The notes below the pieces were generated by a model. The model made no database searches. It was not told the DNA's origin and was given only the letters and a program-made list of their open reading frames with translations. 64,000 bases of DNA from Dillenia suffruticosa (lineage: Eukaryota; Streptophyta; Magnoliopsida; Dilleniales; Dilleniaceae), in contig JAVTVX010000016.1 in assembly GCA_033439265.1 (NCBI GenBank), forward strand, positions 16,352,701-16,416,700, given 5' to 3'. Both the position numbers and the translations under genes were made by a program. Shown here piece by piece: positions 22,755 through 33,775 of the stretch. Each line of letters begins with the position of its first letter. Within the stretch, counting starts at the first letter, position 1.

Positions 22755-25475
22755 TTTCCTCTCTTTCTCACTCCGTCTCTTCCTCTCCCACAGCCGCTCC
22801 CTTTCCGTCAGCGACGCCGCCCACCGCCTCGCCTTCCTCCTGCGATCGCCGCCGCTACAACGCCTTCCCGCGAGCGCAGCTCCTCCGCCGCAGCGCAATC
22901 CTTCCCGCACAAGCCCAGCGCGCGATCTCCCTCGAGCAGCGCCTTCCTCCTCTGCACAGCGTGCAACCTACTGCGCGAGCCCAGTGCGCGATCTCCCGTG
23001 AGCTGCGCGATCTCCCGTGAGCTGCGCAATCCCTGCACGAGCGCGAGCGTGCCCAGCACGAGCGCAAGCGCACTCCAGCGCGACCACCTACGCGAGCGCA
23101 CGCGAGCGCGCGCCTCTGCGCGAGCACAGCCCATAGCGCGCGCTCCCGCATGAGCGTACGCGCCTCACAGCGCGCGATCCTGTCGCGAGCGCGCCCCTTA
23201 GCCCATGAGCACTCCAGTCCACGAGCGCTCCAGCTCGCGAGCGCGAGCCCTAGCCCGTGAGCTCCCGCCAGGCCGTGAGCCCACTGCTGACCCACGAGCC
23301 CACTGCGGCCCGCGAAGCCCACTACGACCAACAAACCAGCCCCCGAGCTCGCGATCCCACCAGCTGGCAAGCCCGCCAGCCCCCCAGCCCACCAGCCCGC
23401 CGGCCCACGAGCCCGCCACCAGCTGTTCCCTTCGAGAGCTCACCTGCATCTTCTTTACTGCAGGTAACGACTATAATTGGATGTAATACTAGGGTTTAGC
23501 GTTTAGCAATTTAATTAGTTGCTAACCTTATTTCAAATTTGGAAATATTACAGGTTTTAGACCAGGAACGAAAGCTAGGTCAGAGATTCGAGAAAACCTT
23601 GGTGAGAGAAATGCAATTACTTCAATATTTGAATTAAATTTGTCGAAATTAGTTGGAATTTAGAATCGGAAACTATATAATGTTAAATTCGAGAAAAATT
23701 AGAGAAAATGAGAAATATTAAAAAATTGATCATTGGTAAGCCAAATGATTCGAAAGTGATGAAACGGGAATCTAGAAAGGGGATTGTATCAATTAAAGTT
23801 GTATAAATTTAAAATAAAATTGAAAATCCCATATTAGACCTTTATTTGATATTAAATTGTGATGATTGATTAGGTTTGTCTTTTGGAGACTGGAGGAGTC
23901 AATTTGATTGAATTGGAAAATAGGGAGTGATCACCGTCCCTAAAAAAATGAGTGGAACTCTAATCTCTTGCATGAAATAGTTAAACGTGTTTTCCACCGT
24001 GTTTTCGATAAAATATACTTTTGATATGCATTGATTTGACGTATGATATTAAAATCTGTTTTGTGATTACTAGAGTGTCTTAAATTATGTTTACGATGAC
24101 TATGCATCCATGGTTTGAAATGAAACAAAAATTGTGCCATTACTTGAAAATTGATAAATTCCTTTTTACGGTTGCATTGGTATGCAGTTTTGAAATAATT
24201 TGATGAAATGTATTGGCACGCGGATTTAAAATGTTTTGATAAACTATGTGAGTTGGATGCCTACTAGTTATGCATGATATGATTCTTTCTTGTGGGACGT
24301 TGTGCCTTTGTGATACTATGATGATGACATTGATGATTTCGTAGCTACGAATGGCGTTTCTAGAGGTACGGATTGCCCGGATACGTTTCTGCAAGAGGTA
24401 TCCGCAAACGTCATTGATTCTATAGGCGCGGCCGGTTAAACCAACGATGGGGGAGGACGAGTGTGACGCCACCGTCTAGCACCGGGCGGGGTCCTATACA
24501 CGATGATGAGTTATCCCCAACAAATTCATAGCCAACGTCAGGGTAGAGAGCGATTTTAAAGTCTATGTATAATAAAACCCCCGATACGCCTATCCTTGGT
24601 CATGGTTGACCTTTGCCAGAATTATCTTTGACTTGCTCTACTATTAATTGAATTTTAAATGGATGCATACATGTTTGTTATCGTGTGATTGATTTAAATG
24701 ATTTTAAATTGCTAAACATATCATGTTTTGCTGCGAAATGTAAATTTTTGTTTCAAATGATATTATTTGACACTCCAATGGTTCACCTACACTATTTATG
24801 CTTGATATTATCCCCCTCACTCACTGGGTATCTTTCCATAATACTCACCCCTCTCTTTTCCTTCCTCAGACAGGATTTTTGTGATAGAGCGACATTTCAG
24901 GCTCTAGAGGGTTTGACAACATACCCTAAGATTTTGTATTTACGACGATGAGGTTTAAGTTAAATTTAAAATATGAATTTCGTACTTTGTTTCGACCCTA
25001 CGCGGTCTTAATATTGAAATCCGTAGTTGGCCGTATATATTATGGGATGATTGTATAACTTATAGACAGTTGTGTGCACAACTCTCGCTTGGGTTCATTT
25101 TACTTATATTGAGGCATCTGTAAGCGTTTAAACTTTCTACTTGGGAAATTTGTTGTACATTTGTATAAACTTTAGGTCCGCTCGGTATGGCGGCTGCTCA
25201 TACTCTAGTTGGACATGACAGTAGAGGTCTGTGACTAGGATTGTTGGAAATTTATATAGCCTGGCGTTGTTCTGGATTTTTGCTGTGGTTGGTAGGTTGT
25301 TGTGAGGTCGGGATGGCCATTTTATTTTATTTACAGGTTGATTTTAAATTATACAGATTTATTTGTATATGGGAAACCTCCGATTTATGGGGAGATTCTG
25401 CCCGATTTTCTATAAAAATACAGCCGGCATTCAGGGTAACGGGCGGCTGCTCATGACGCCGTTTGGGACGTGACA
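22465..25475 (+). repeat. 5' LTR of Tekay copy 1
   Basis: It starts TGTAACGCCCAC and ends TTTGGGACGTGACA, 3011 bp. It contains an (AT)n tract (22597-22626), a (CT)n tract (about 22697-22755) and a GC-rich stretch (22840-23440) full of GCGAGCGC-like words. Open frames in that stretch on both strands (22649-23499) follow from low stop-codon density and are not genes. Confidence 0.9.
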
Positions 25476-25481
25476 GTTCTA

Positions 25482-25494
25482 TTAGTATCAGAGC
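25482..25494 (+). other. Primer-binding site of Tekay copy 1
   Basis: TTAGTATCAGAGC, six bases after the LTR end, matches the initiator tRNA-Met site TTGGTATCAGAGC with one change. Confidence 0.85.
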
Positions 25495-25776
25495 ATCTAG
25501 GTTAGAGAAAAGATAGTAGTAAAAGTCTTCTCAAGTATATGAAAAGTACTCAATGCATTAGAGAGTTTCATACAGTCATTTAAAGTCTCATACTTGGCCA
25601 TAGGCATATAAGTTCATCTATTTTATGGAGTTGGATACATAACGCATCTAACCTGTTATTTCGCATTCAAATACTTTGAATTATAGTTCATTTTTTTTAG
25701 GGGGTTAGTTACGGAGCAACTAACCTTAATTCTTGATTTCTTTCTAATAAAAATGTATTCTTTTCGCAGAATTATG

Positions 25777-27205
25777 CTACCTAGACGTGGTAGGAGAGGT
25801 GCTAGATTCGCATCACTTGAGGGCCTGATACACCTAGGATACCCGAGGCGCCACGAGTGCCAGAGGATGCTTCCTCTACTCGAGCACGCTCACCAGCGCC
25901 ACCCCCAGCACCTCCACTGGCTGTTACAGCCGAGATTCCTCCACCACCACTCGATGCCTTGAGGCGTGGCAGGAGTGGTACAGTAGATATGGGGTGCAGA
26001 TGCCACCACCTCCACTACAGACACCAGCGACCGCACCTGCAGCCGTACCTGCTCCTACGACACCAGTTCCTCCTTCGGTGGTCGGTCATTCTATTTCTAC
26101 TCCAACCGATGAGACGTTGACTACTTTGAGGCACATCCACGAGCTCACGAAATTGGTTAAAGAGTCTCGACAGCTCGGATGCACAGACTTTTCAGGATCC
26201 AGTGATGCCGTAGCGGCGAAACACTGGATCAACAGGATTCGTAGGATCCTTACGGATTTAGGGTTGTCAGAGGAGTTCAGATTGAGAGTTGCTAAGAGAC
26301 TCCTCGAAGGAGATACCCTTTCGTGGTGGGAGGCTATCCGTGACAGTGCTACACAAACCCTGCGGTGGGAGGACTTTCTACGAGAGTTCGACCATAGGTA
26401 CTTCACCCCGTTCCAGCAGGACCGGATGAGGACAGAGTTCCTGCACTTACGCCAGGGGATGAGGTCAGTTTCAGAGTACGAGGCTGAGCTCAAACGACTA
26501 GCGGCCTTTGTCCCTGACATGGCTATACCGGCTCAAATGAGGTTCAAGTTTGAAGATGGCCTCCAATTGAGCAACAGGAAGTATATGACGGTGACTCCCT
26601 CTTTTACACTATCAGAGGTGATTGATTCAGTATATTAGGCAGAGGAGATCGTCCGAGCTGAGGCTAGACAGAGGGAGAGTCACCAGAAGAGGAAGACTGG
26701 GTCACAGAGTGGACAGTCTTCGAAGAGGGGTAGAGGTTCTGGATATCCCGGAGGTTCTTCTAGCTTCAGACCAGCAACATCGGGACAGGGACCTCGACCA
26801 TAGGGTTTTGGGACACCAGCCCCTAGTGTCTCTACACAGTCTACTATACAGAGACAGCCCTTCTGCCGTAGATATAGCAGCCACCATGCCTTTGGGGCAT
26901 GTAGAGTACCAATTACTTGCTTCCAGTATGGGAAGCAAGGTCACGTTAGGAGTGTTTGCCCCGATTTAGGTCGAGGAGGATCGACTTTGCAGAGTCGTAC
27001 TAGTACGTCTGGCACAGGCCAACAAGGGGCACCTGCACACTCGACTTTTACCGCTCCTCGGACTGCAGCCGGGGGTAATACCATGCCAGGATTGTCGCGA
27101 CAGCAGCCTAGGGCCCAGGCTCGTGTGTTTGCGATGACACAGGAGGACGCACAAACAAACCCTAATGTTATTATGGGTAATCCTCCCGCAGACCCCTCAG
27201 TGTAG
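25777..27205 (+). pseudogene. gag of Tekay copy 1 (decayed)
   Basis: The start is placed at the ATG at 25777 (MLPRRGRRGAR, like the usual MPPRRG opening). Two early frameshifts follow; from 25994 a single frame holds the retrotransposon gag domain, with DFSGSSDAVAAKHWINRIRR, SWWEAIRDSATQTLRWEDFL and FDHRYFTPFQQDRMRTEFLH. Stops interrupt it at 26636-26638 and 26801-26803. The zinc knuckle reads CFQYGKQGHVRSVCP: the second Cys has become Tyr, so the knuckle is broken. The frame ends NPNVIMGNPPADPSV at 27203-27205. A donor-like GGTAAT lies in the MGN codons (see the intron candidate). Confidence 0.85.
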
Positions 27206-27366
27206 TACTTTTATTGTACTTTCTGTATGACCTTTTTGTATATCATGATGTCGATATACAGTTTTGACTAGTTAAAATTTTAGAAACTTAACTGGTTTGA
27301 TATATATATGAATTTGTCTATTTTTCTTCACATTTTAAATATCTTTAATCTTTTTCCTATCTTTAG
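27177..27366 (+). other. Candidate spliceosomal intron at the gag/protease junction
   Basis: The interval begins GTAATC after ATGG and ends TTCCTATCTTTAG before GTACCATG. Gag is in frame 2 of the window and pol in frame 0; removing these 190 bases joins Gly-Thr-Met codons and fuses them in frame, giving the continuous gag-protease junction usual for the family. Left in, the gag frame meets TAG at 27203 after eight more codons. The interval is AT-rich with a pyrimidine run and a CTTTAAT branch-like word before the acceptor. Copy 2 has an equivalent interval. Alternatively pol may simply start at the ATG at 27372. Confidence 0.5.
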
Positions 27367-28619
27367 GTACCATGCGAATATTTGGTATCGACGTCCATAT
27401 CCGTATAGATACCGGATCAAATTTTTCATATGTGAGCGACACGTTCGCTCGCCATTCTGATAGACCTCTCTCGCCACTTGATGGGGAGATTATGGTAGTC
27501 ACTCCTCTTGACAAGCATATCATTCGAGATATAGTCTATAGGGGCTGTGAGGTCGGTATTGGGGAGACAATATTAGAGGCAGATCTGATTCTGCTCCCTA
27601 TCACGGATTTCGATGCCATCCTAGGGATGGATTGGCTGAGTTTACACCGGGCTTCCGTGGATTGTTTCACGAAAGAGGTTGAGTTTCGGAGGTCCGGGCA
27701 GCAACCATTAGTTTTCCGAGGAGAGAGACAAGTATTACCCCGTTGTATTATCTCTGTTATAAAGGCCAGACGCTTGGTACACCGTGGTAGTACGGCTTAT
27801 CTGGCTTATGATATCGACACCACCATTGAGGGACCGAGACTTGAAGATGTCCCTGTGGTGCAGGAGTTTCCAGAGATATTCCCCGAAGAGCTTCCCGGAT
27901 TACCACCAGTTCGGGAGTTCGATTTCGAGATTGATCTAGTACCGGGGACCAATCCTATTTCTATTCCGCCATACAGAATGGCGCCTGCTGAACTGAGAGA
28001 GCTTAAAACTCAGTTACAGGAACTCCTAGACAAGGGGTTCATTCACCCTAGCACTTCACCTTGGGGCGCTCCGGTACTATTTGTAAAGAAAAAAGATGGT
28101 ACACTTGGACTTTGTGTGAATTACAGGCAGTTGAACAAAGCCACCATTAAAAACAGATATCCCCTACCACGTATAGATGATTTGTTTGATCAGTTGTAGG
28201 GAGCCAGGGTTTTCTCTAAGATTGATCTCCGTTCAGGTTATCATCAGTTGAGAATTCGGGCCGAAAATATGACCAAAACAGCTTTTCGCACCCGATACGG
28301 CCATTACGAGTTTTTAGTCATACCGTTTGGGCTGACTAATGCTCTAGCTGCTTTCATGGATTTGATGAACCGAGTTTTTCACGACTACTTGGATCGGTTC
28401 GTCATCGTATTCATCGATGACATCTTGATATATTTACGGAGTGATGAAGATCATGTTGAGCACCTTCGGGTGGTATTGCAGATACTCCGTGAGAAGCAGC
28501 TATATGTCAAATTCTCGAAATGTGAGTTTTGGCTAATACAAATTGGATTCTTGGGGCACATTGTTTCCACGGAGGGTATTTATGTTGATCCGTGGAAGGT
28601 TGAGGTTATAATGAAGTAG
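27367..28619 (+). pseudogene. Protease and reverse transcriptase of Tekay copy 1
   Basis: The frame holds the retropepsin ([20 protein letters not shown], catalytic D-T-G) and its end [16 protein letters not shown], then the linker [20 protein letters not shown] and reverse transcriptase: [53 protein letters not shown], stop at 28197-28199, [33 protein letters not shown], and the active site VFIDDIL (the family form of Y-x-D-D), [13 protein letters not shown] second stop is at 28617-28619. Both stops sit where the family has Gln or Trp, so single transitions explain them. The frame is otherwise open. Confidence 0.9.
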
Positions 28620-29240
28620 GAGCAGCCACAAACAGTTACTGAGATTCGTAGTTTTCTCGGTTTGGCCGGGTATTATCGCAGATTTGTAGAGGGATTCTCC
28701 TGGATAGCTGCTCCGTTGTCTAGATTGACCCAGAAGGGGGTTAAGTTTGTTTGGGATGACCGTTGTGAGGCGAGCTTCCAGGAGCTCAAACAACGGTTGA
28801 CATCCGCTCCTATTTTAACCCTTCCTACTAGTAGTCGGGAGTATACAGTGTACAGTGATGCTAGCCGACAGGGATTGGGTTGTGTTCTGATACAAGATGG
28901 TCGGGTTATTGCATATGCCTCGCGACAGTTGAAGAAACACGAGGTTAACTACCCGACACATGATTTAGAGTTGGCAGCCATAGTCTTCGCGTTGAAAATA
29001 TGGTGGCATTATCTTTATGGGGTGACTTGTAGGGTATTCACGTATCACCAAAGTCTAAAATACTTGTTCACCCAGCGGGAGTTGAACCTCAGACAGAGAA
29101 GATAGTAGGAGTTATTGAAAGACTATGACCTCATTATTGACTATCAACCGGGCAAGGCGAATGTTGTAGCAGATGCCTTGAGTCGGAAGTCAGCATCATC
29201 CTCACAGTCGACAAAGAAAACCTACCTTTCTTGTTTAGTG
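28620..29240 (+). pseudogene. Reverse transcriptase end and RNase H of Tekay copy 1
   Basis: In the same frame as the upstream domain it reads [40 protein letters not shown], then RNase [21 protein letters not shown] (first catalytic Asp), [20 protein letters not shown] and [20 protein letters not shown] with the catalytic Glu, and IIDYQPGKANVVADALSRKS. Tandem TAG TAG stops at 29103-29108 replace the usual Trp-Gln of RRWQELLKDY. This domain would remove template RNA; here it is a relic. Confidence 0.9.
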
Positions 29241-30735
29241 GGACTCCGAGCTTTGGGAGTCAGTTTGACTAGTAATGATCAGGGAGGCTTACTAGCCAGA
29301 TTTGAGGTCAGACCGACTTTGTTCGACTATATCCGAGAGCTCCAGAGTACAGATAAGGAGATTCAGGGTATGGCGGATAGAGTCCGCAGAGTTGAGAGTG
29401 GAGACTTCAGAGTCCGTGATGATGGACTCGTGGTATTTAGAGACAGAGTGTGTGTCCCGGCCGATAGTAATCTTCGGCGTACTATCCTTGAGGAAGCACA
29501 TTCTTCTGCATATGCTATGCATCTCGGGGGTACGAAGATGTACCGGACCATCAGGGGTAGTATTGGTGGTCAGGCATAGCAGAGTTTGTGGCAAGATGTT
29601 TGGTGTGCCAGCAAGTGAAGGTTGAGCATCAGCGTCCAGCGGGCACACTGCAGCCTCTTCTCATTCCTGAGTGGAAATGGGAGTATATTACTATGGACTT
29701 CGTGATGGGGCTGCCGCGGACTTCTACACGGCATGATGCGATTTGGGTGATTATCGATCGATTCACCAAATTTGCACATTTTATCTCTATCCGCGATGAC
29801 TATTCCTTAGAGGCGTTGGCACGTCTCTACATTGATACCATAGTTCGGCTTCACGGGGTATCCGTGTCGATTGTTTCAGATAGGGACCTCAGGTTCACAT
29901 CTAAGTTTTGGTTCAAGTTGCAAGAGGCATTAGGTACTAAATTGAACTTCAGTACGACATATCATCCTCAAACGGACGACCAATCTGAGAGGACGATTCA
30001 GACGCTCGAGAATATGATTCGAGCATGTGTCATTGATTTTCATGGTAGTTGGGATCGACACCTTCCACTGGTCGAGTTCGCATATAATAAGAGTTATTAG
30101 GCCAGTATAGGGATGCCTCCGTATGAGGCACTGTATGGTAGGAAGTGTCGCACCATGATATGTTGGGATGAGGTCGGAGAGCGACGTCTCAGCAATGTTA
30201 GTTGATTGAGCAAACAAAGGATAAAGTTAAGGTCATCCGTGAGCGGATGAAAGCCACCCAAGACAGACAGAAGACGTATGCTGATCGTAGGCGGCGACCT
30301 CTTGAGTTTGCTACGGGAGATATGGTTTTCTTGAAAATATCTTCTTGGAATGGAGTTATACGGTTCAGGCAACCGAGTAAGTTGAGTCCCAGATATATTG
30401 GGCCTTTCCGTATCCTTAAGAGGGTCGGGAGTGTGGCATATAGATTGGAGCTGTCAGATGAACTATCCCGTATTCACGATATATTTCATGTCTCAGTACT
30501 CAGGAAATACTTGGCCGATCCTTCTCATGTACTTGAGCCTCCACCTGTTGAGTTACGAGAGGAGCTTAGTCTTCCAGTTCAGCCCGTAGCTATTTTAGAT
30601 CGGCAGGTCAAAAAGCTGCAGAGCAAGAAAGTCACATTGGTTAGAGTTTTGTAGTGGAGTGATTAGGTTAAGGAGGAGACCTGGGAGCCCGAGGAGGCTA
30701 TGAGGAGACAGTACCCCTATTTATTTGCTGTTTAG
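29241..30735 (+). pseudogene. Integrase and chromodomain of Tekay copy 1
   Basis: The zinc-binding region reads ILEEAHSSAYAMHLGGTKMY; the frame then ends at 29577-29579 and shifts. The second block (29588-30100) has [18 protein letters not shown] and the D-D-E core: [25 protein letters not shown] and [17 protein letters not shown] at 30098-30100 is followed by ASIGMPPYEALYGRKC, another shift near 30195, then the C-terminal GPFRILKRVGSVAYRLEL, HDIFHVSVLRKYLADPSH. The chromodomain remnant runs from VAILDRQVKKLQSKK (30585) to ETWEPEEAMRRQYPYLF, with two stops, ending at 30733-30735. Chromodomains of this family bind chromatin and steer integration. Confidence 0.9.
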
Positions 30736-30773
30736 TCCTCTTTTAGTTTCGAGGACGGACGAAACTTGATTTT

Positions 30774-30787
30774 AGGGGGTTAGAAAA
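30774..30787 (+). other. Polypurine tract of Tekay copy 1
   Basis: AGGGGGTTAGAAAA abuts the 3' LTR start (TGTAACGCC at 30788). It primes plus-strand DNA synthesis. The same word, reverse-complemented, abuts the 3' LTR of copy 2 at 48671. Confidence 0.8.
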
Positions 30788-32790
30788 TGTAACGCCGACT
30801 CTGTGATACCGTATTTTTGTACGAGAAATTTTATTTATTTATATTGAATTTTGATTTTGGGGTATTTAAATTGAATTTTTGGTTATTATGCCGTATCTGG
30901 AAAAAATCTATGTAAAATGAATATATATATATATATATATATATATGTAAATAATAATAATAATAATTATAATGAAAAAAAAACCCAAATTGGATTAGAG
31001 CTAAAAAGCCTTAATCTCTTCTTCTTCTCTCTCTCTTCCTCTCTTTCTCACTCCGTCTCTTCCTCTCCCGCAACCACTCCCTTTCCGCCATTGCCGCCGC
31101 CTACCACCTCGCCTATCTCCCGCGATCGCCGCCGATGCAACACCTTCCCGCGAGCGCAGCTCCTCCGCCGCAGCACGATCCTTCCTGCACGAGCCCAGCG
31201 CGCGATCTCCCGCGAGCAGCGCCTTCCTCCTCTGCACAGCGCGCAACCCACTGCGCGAGCCCAGCGTGCGATCTCCCGCGAGCTGCGTGATCCCTGCACA
31301 AGTGCGAGTGCGCTCCAGCGCACAACCCACTGCGCCAGCCCAGCGCGCGACCTCCCTCGAGCAGCGCGATCCCTGCACGAGCGCGAGCGCGCCCAACACG
31401 AGCGCGAGCATGCCCAACACGAGGGCAAGCGCGCTCCAGCGCGACCCCTGCGCGAGCGCGCGCAACCCCTGCGCGAGCGCGCGCGACCCTCTGCGCAAGC
31501 ACAACCCACAGCGCGCGACCCTATGCATCCATGGTTTGAAATGAAACAAAAATTGTGCCATTACTTGAAAATTGATAAATTCCTTTTTACGGTTGCATTG
31601 GTATGCAGTTTTGAAATAATTTGATGAAATGTATTGGCACGCGGATTTCAAATGCTTTGATAAACTATGTGGGTTGGATGCCCACTAGTTATGCATGATA
31701 TGATTCTTTCTTGTGGGACGTTGTGCCCTTGTGATACTATGATGATGACATTGATGATTTCGTAGCTACGAATAGCGTTTGTAGAGGCACGGGTTGCCCG
31801 GATACGTTTCTGCAGGAGGTATCCGCAAATGTCATTGATTCTAAGGGTCATAGGCACGGCCGGTTGAACCCACGATGGGGGAGAACGAATGTGACGCCAC
31901 TGTCTAGCACCGGGTAGGGTCCTATACACGATGATGAGTTAGCCCCAGCAAACTCATGAACAACATTAGGGTAGAGTGCGATTTTAAAGTCTATGCATAA
32001 TAAAACCCCCGATGCACCTGTTTTTTGTTATAATTGACCTTTGCCAAGATTATCTTTGGCTTGCTCTACTATTAATTGAATTTTAAATGGATGCATACAT
32101 ACTTGTTATCGTGTGATTGATTTAAATGATTTCAAATTGCTAAACATATCATGTTTTGCTGCGAAATATAAATTTTTGTTTCAAATGATATTATTTGACA
32201 CTCCAATGGTTTACCCACACTATTTATGCTTGATATTATCCCCCTCACTCACTGGGTATCTTCCCATGATACTCACCCCTCTCTTTTCCTTCCTCAGACA
32301 TGATTTTTGTGATAGAGCGACATTTCAGGCTCAGAGGGTTTGGCAGCATACCTTGAGATTTTGTATTTACGACGATGAGGTTTAAGTTAAATTTAAAATA
32401 TAAATTTCGTACTTTGTTTCGACCCTGCGCGGTCTTAATATTGAAATCCATAGTTGGTCGTGTATATTATGGGATGACTGTATAACTTATGGGCAGTTGT
32501 GTGCATAACTCTCGTTTGATTTCATTTTACTTGTATTGAGGCATCTGTAAACATTTAAACTTTCTACTTGGGAAATTTGTTGTACATTTGTATAAACTTT
32601 AGGCCCGCTCGGTGTGGCGGCTGCTCATGCTCTAGTTGGAAATTTATATAGTCTGACGTTGTTCTGGATGTCTGCTGTGGTTGGTAGGTTGTTGCGAGGT
32701 CGGGATGGCCATTTTATTTTATTTACAGGTTGATTTTAAATTATATAGGTTTATTTGTATATGAAAAACTTCTGATTTATGGGGAGGTTC
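30788..32790 (+). repeat. 3' LTR of Tekay copy 1, with internal deletion and truncated end
   Basis: It aligns with the 5' LTR from TGTAACGCCGAC, but at 31520/31521 jumps from a position equivalent to about 23141 to one equivalent to 24101, losing about 960 bases. A second deletion of about 35 bases lies at 32634, where GTTGGA direct repeats have merged. Homology stops at GGGGAGGTTC (32790), so the last 85 or so bases and the target copy are gone. Open frames at 30917-31624 on both strands are LTR composition effects. Confidence 0.85.
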
Positions 32791-32870
32791 ATTCAAAAAA
32801 TATCTAGATTTCCACGTTTAAATTGAGAGAGGAATTATATCTGCTCTAGGAAAGTTATCAAGTCCCCCTT
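32791..32870. other. Short segment between two Tekay LTRs
   Basis: These 80 bases belong to neither LTR. Read on the minus strand with 36064-36157 they resemble the AT-rich U3 part seen at 22200-22440, so both may be the rest of the outer Tat-type LTR; that is inference. 32866-32870 is the CCCTT target copy of the solo LTR. Confidence 0.35.
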
Positions 32871-32882
32871 TGTAACACCAAG

Positions 32883-32925
<43 letters not shown>

Positions 32926-32998
32926 AAATTTGGAGACGCAGCGTTTTGGGACAAAACGCTGCGTCCCCAATTGGGGATTAGGGTTAAAACCCTAACCC

Positions 32999-33033
<35 letters not shown>

Positions 33034-33559
33034 GACCTTTCATCTTCCCCGACCCTTCGTCTCTCTTCTTCCACCGCGGCGCCGCCTTCCTCGCTGCGTG
33101 TCTCCGCCATTCGCCGCCTTCTTCCTCCTTCTTCTTCTTCTGCTTCTTTCTTCCCGCGGCTCACTCTCCTTTCTGCAGTCGCGATTGATTGCGATCTCAC
33201 CTCCTTCGCAAGCTCCGCCGAGCGCCGCCACCGCGCGATCTCGCTTCCGTCCGCGAACAGCCGCCACCAGCAGCAACCCCCTCCTCCTGCCACCATCGCG
33301 CGAGCTTGAGCGCTCCACAGTGCGATTCCTCCACACGAGCCCGATCGTGCCACAGCGCGCGATTGCTGCCTCCTCGCTCTATCGAGCCACCGAGTGTGCC
33401 CTGCAGCCCACAGCGCGAGCCAGGCCCCGAGCAGGACCCAGCCCGCAGCTCGCGCCCAGGCCACGAGCAGGACCGAGGCCGCGAGTGCGAGCGAGGCCGC
33501 GAGCGCACAAGGCCCAGCACACTATCGCGCGAGGCCCAGCGCACTAGCGCGAGCGGCCC

Positions 33560-33775
33560 AGCACACTAGCGCGAGCGGCCCAGCGCACGAGCGTGCACGG
33601 GCGCGCGGCCCAGCGCACGAGCGTGCACGGGCGCGCGGCCCAGCGCACGAGCGTGCACGGGAGCGCGGCCCAGCGCACGAGCGCGCGCGAGCAGCGCACG
33701 AGCGCGCGCGAGCAGCGCACGAGCGCGAGCGAGCAGCGCACGAGCGCGCGCGAGCAGCGCACGAGCACGCCCCAG
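33560..33775 (+). repeat. GC-rich tandem repeats in the solo LTR
   Basis: Units of about 33 bases (GCGGCCCAGCGCACGAGCGT plus CACGGGCGC) at 33565-33680 grade into about 21-base units (AGCAGCGCACGAGCGCGCGCG) at 33680-33770. They leave open frames on both strands encoding repetitive Ala/Arg/Glu peptides, without start context or homologous domain. Confidence 0.8.

Larger units (their letters stand above)
22465..32790 (+). mobile_element. Tekay-type chromovirus (Ty3/gypsy), copy 1, decayed
   Basis: It has a 3.0-kb 5' LTR, a tRNA-Met primer site, gag, protease-reverse transcriptase-RNase H-integrase in that order, a C-terminal chromodomain remnant, a polypurine tract and a shortened, truncated 3' LTR. 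The gene order and chromodomain place it among chromoviruses; the long GC-rich LTRs and sequence suggest Tekay/Del. Nine or so premature stops and four or more frameshifts make it inactive. The right end and second target copy were lost; the left target copy would be TAAAG at 22460-22464. It is inserted in the LTR of the Tat-type element. Confidence 0.9.

Noticed and set aside
22649-23499. Open frames of 70-170 codons in the 5' LTR of Tekay copy 1
   Set aside because: Same cause: (CT)n tract and GC-rich LTR core, open in several frames, and not conserved in the other LTRs.
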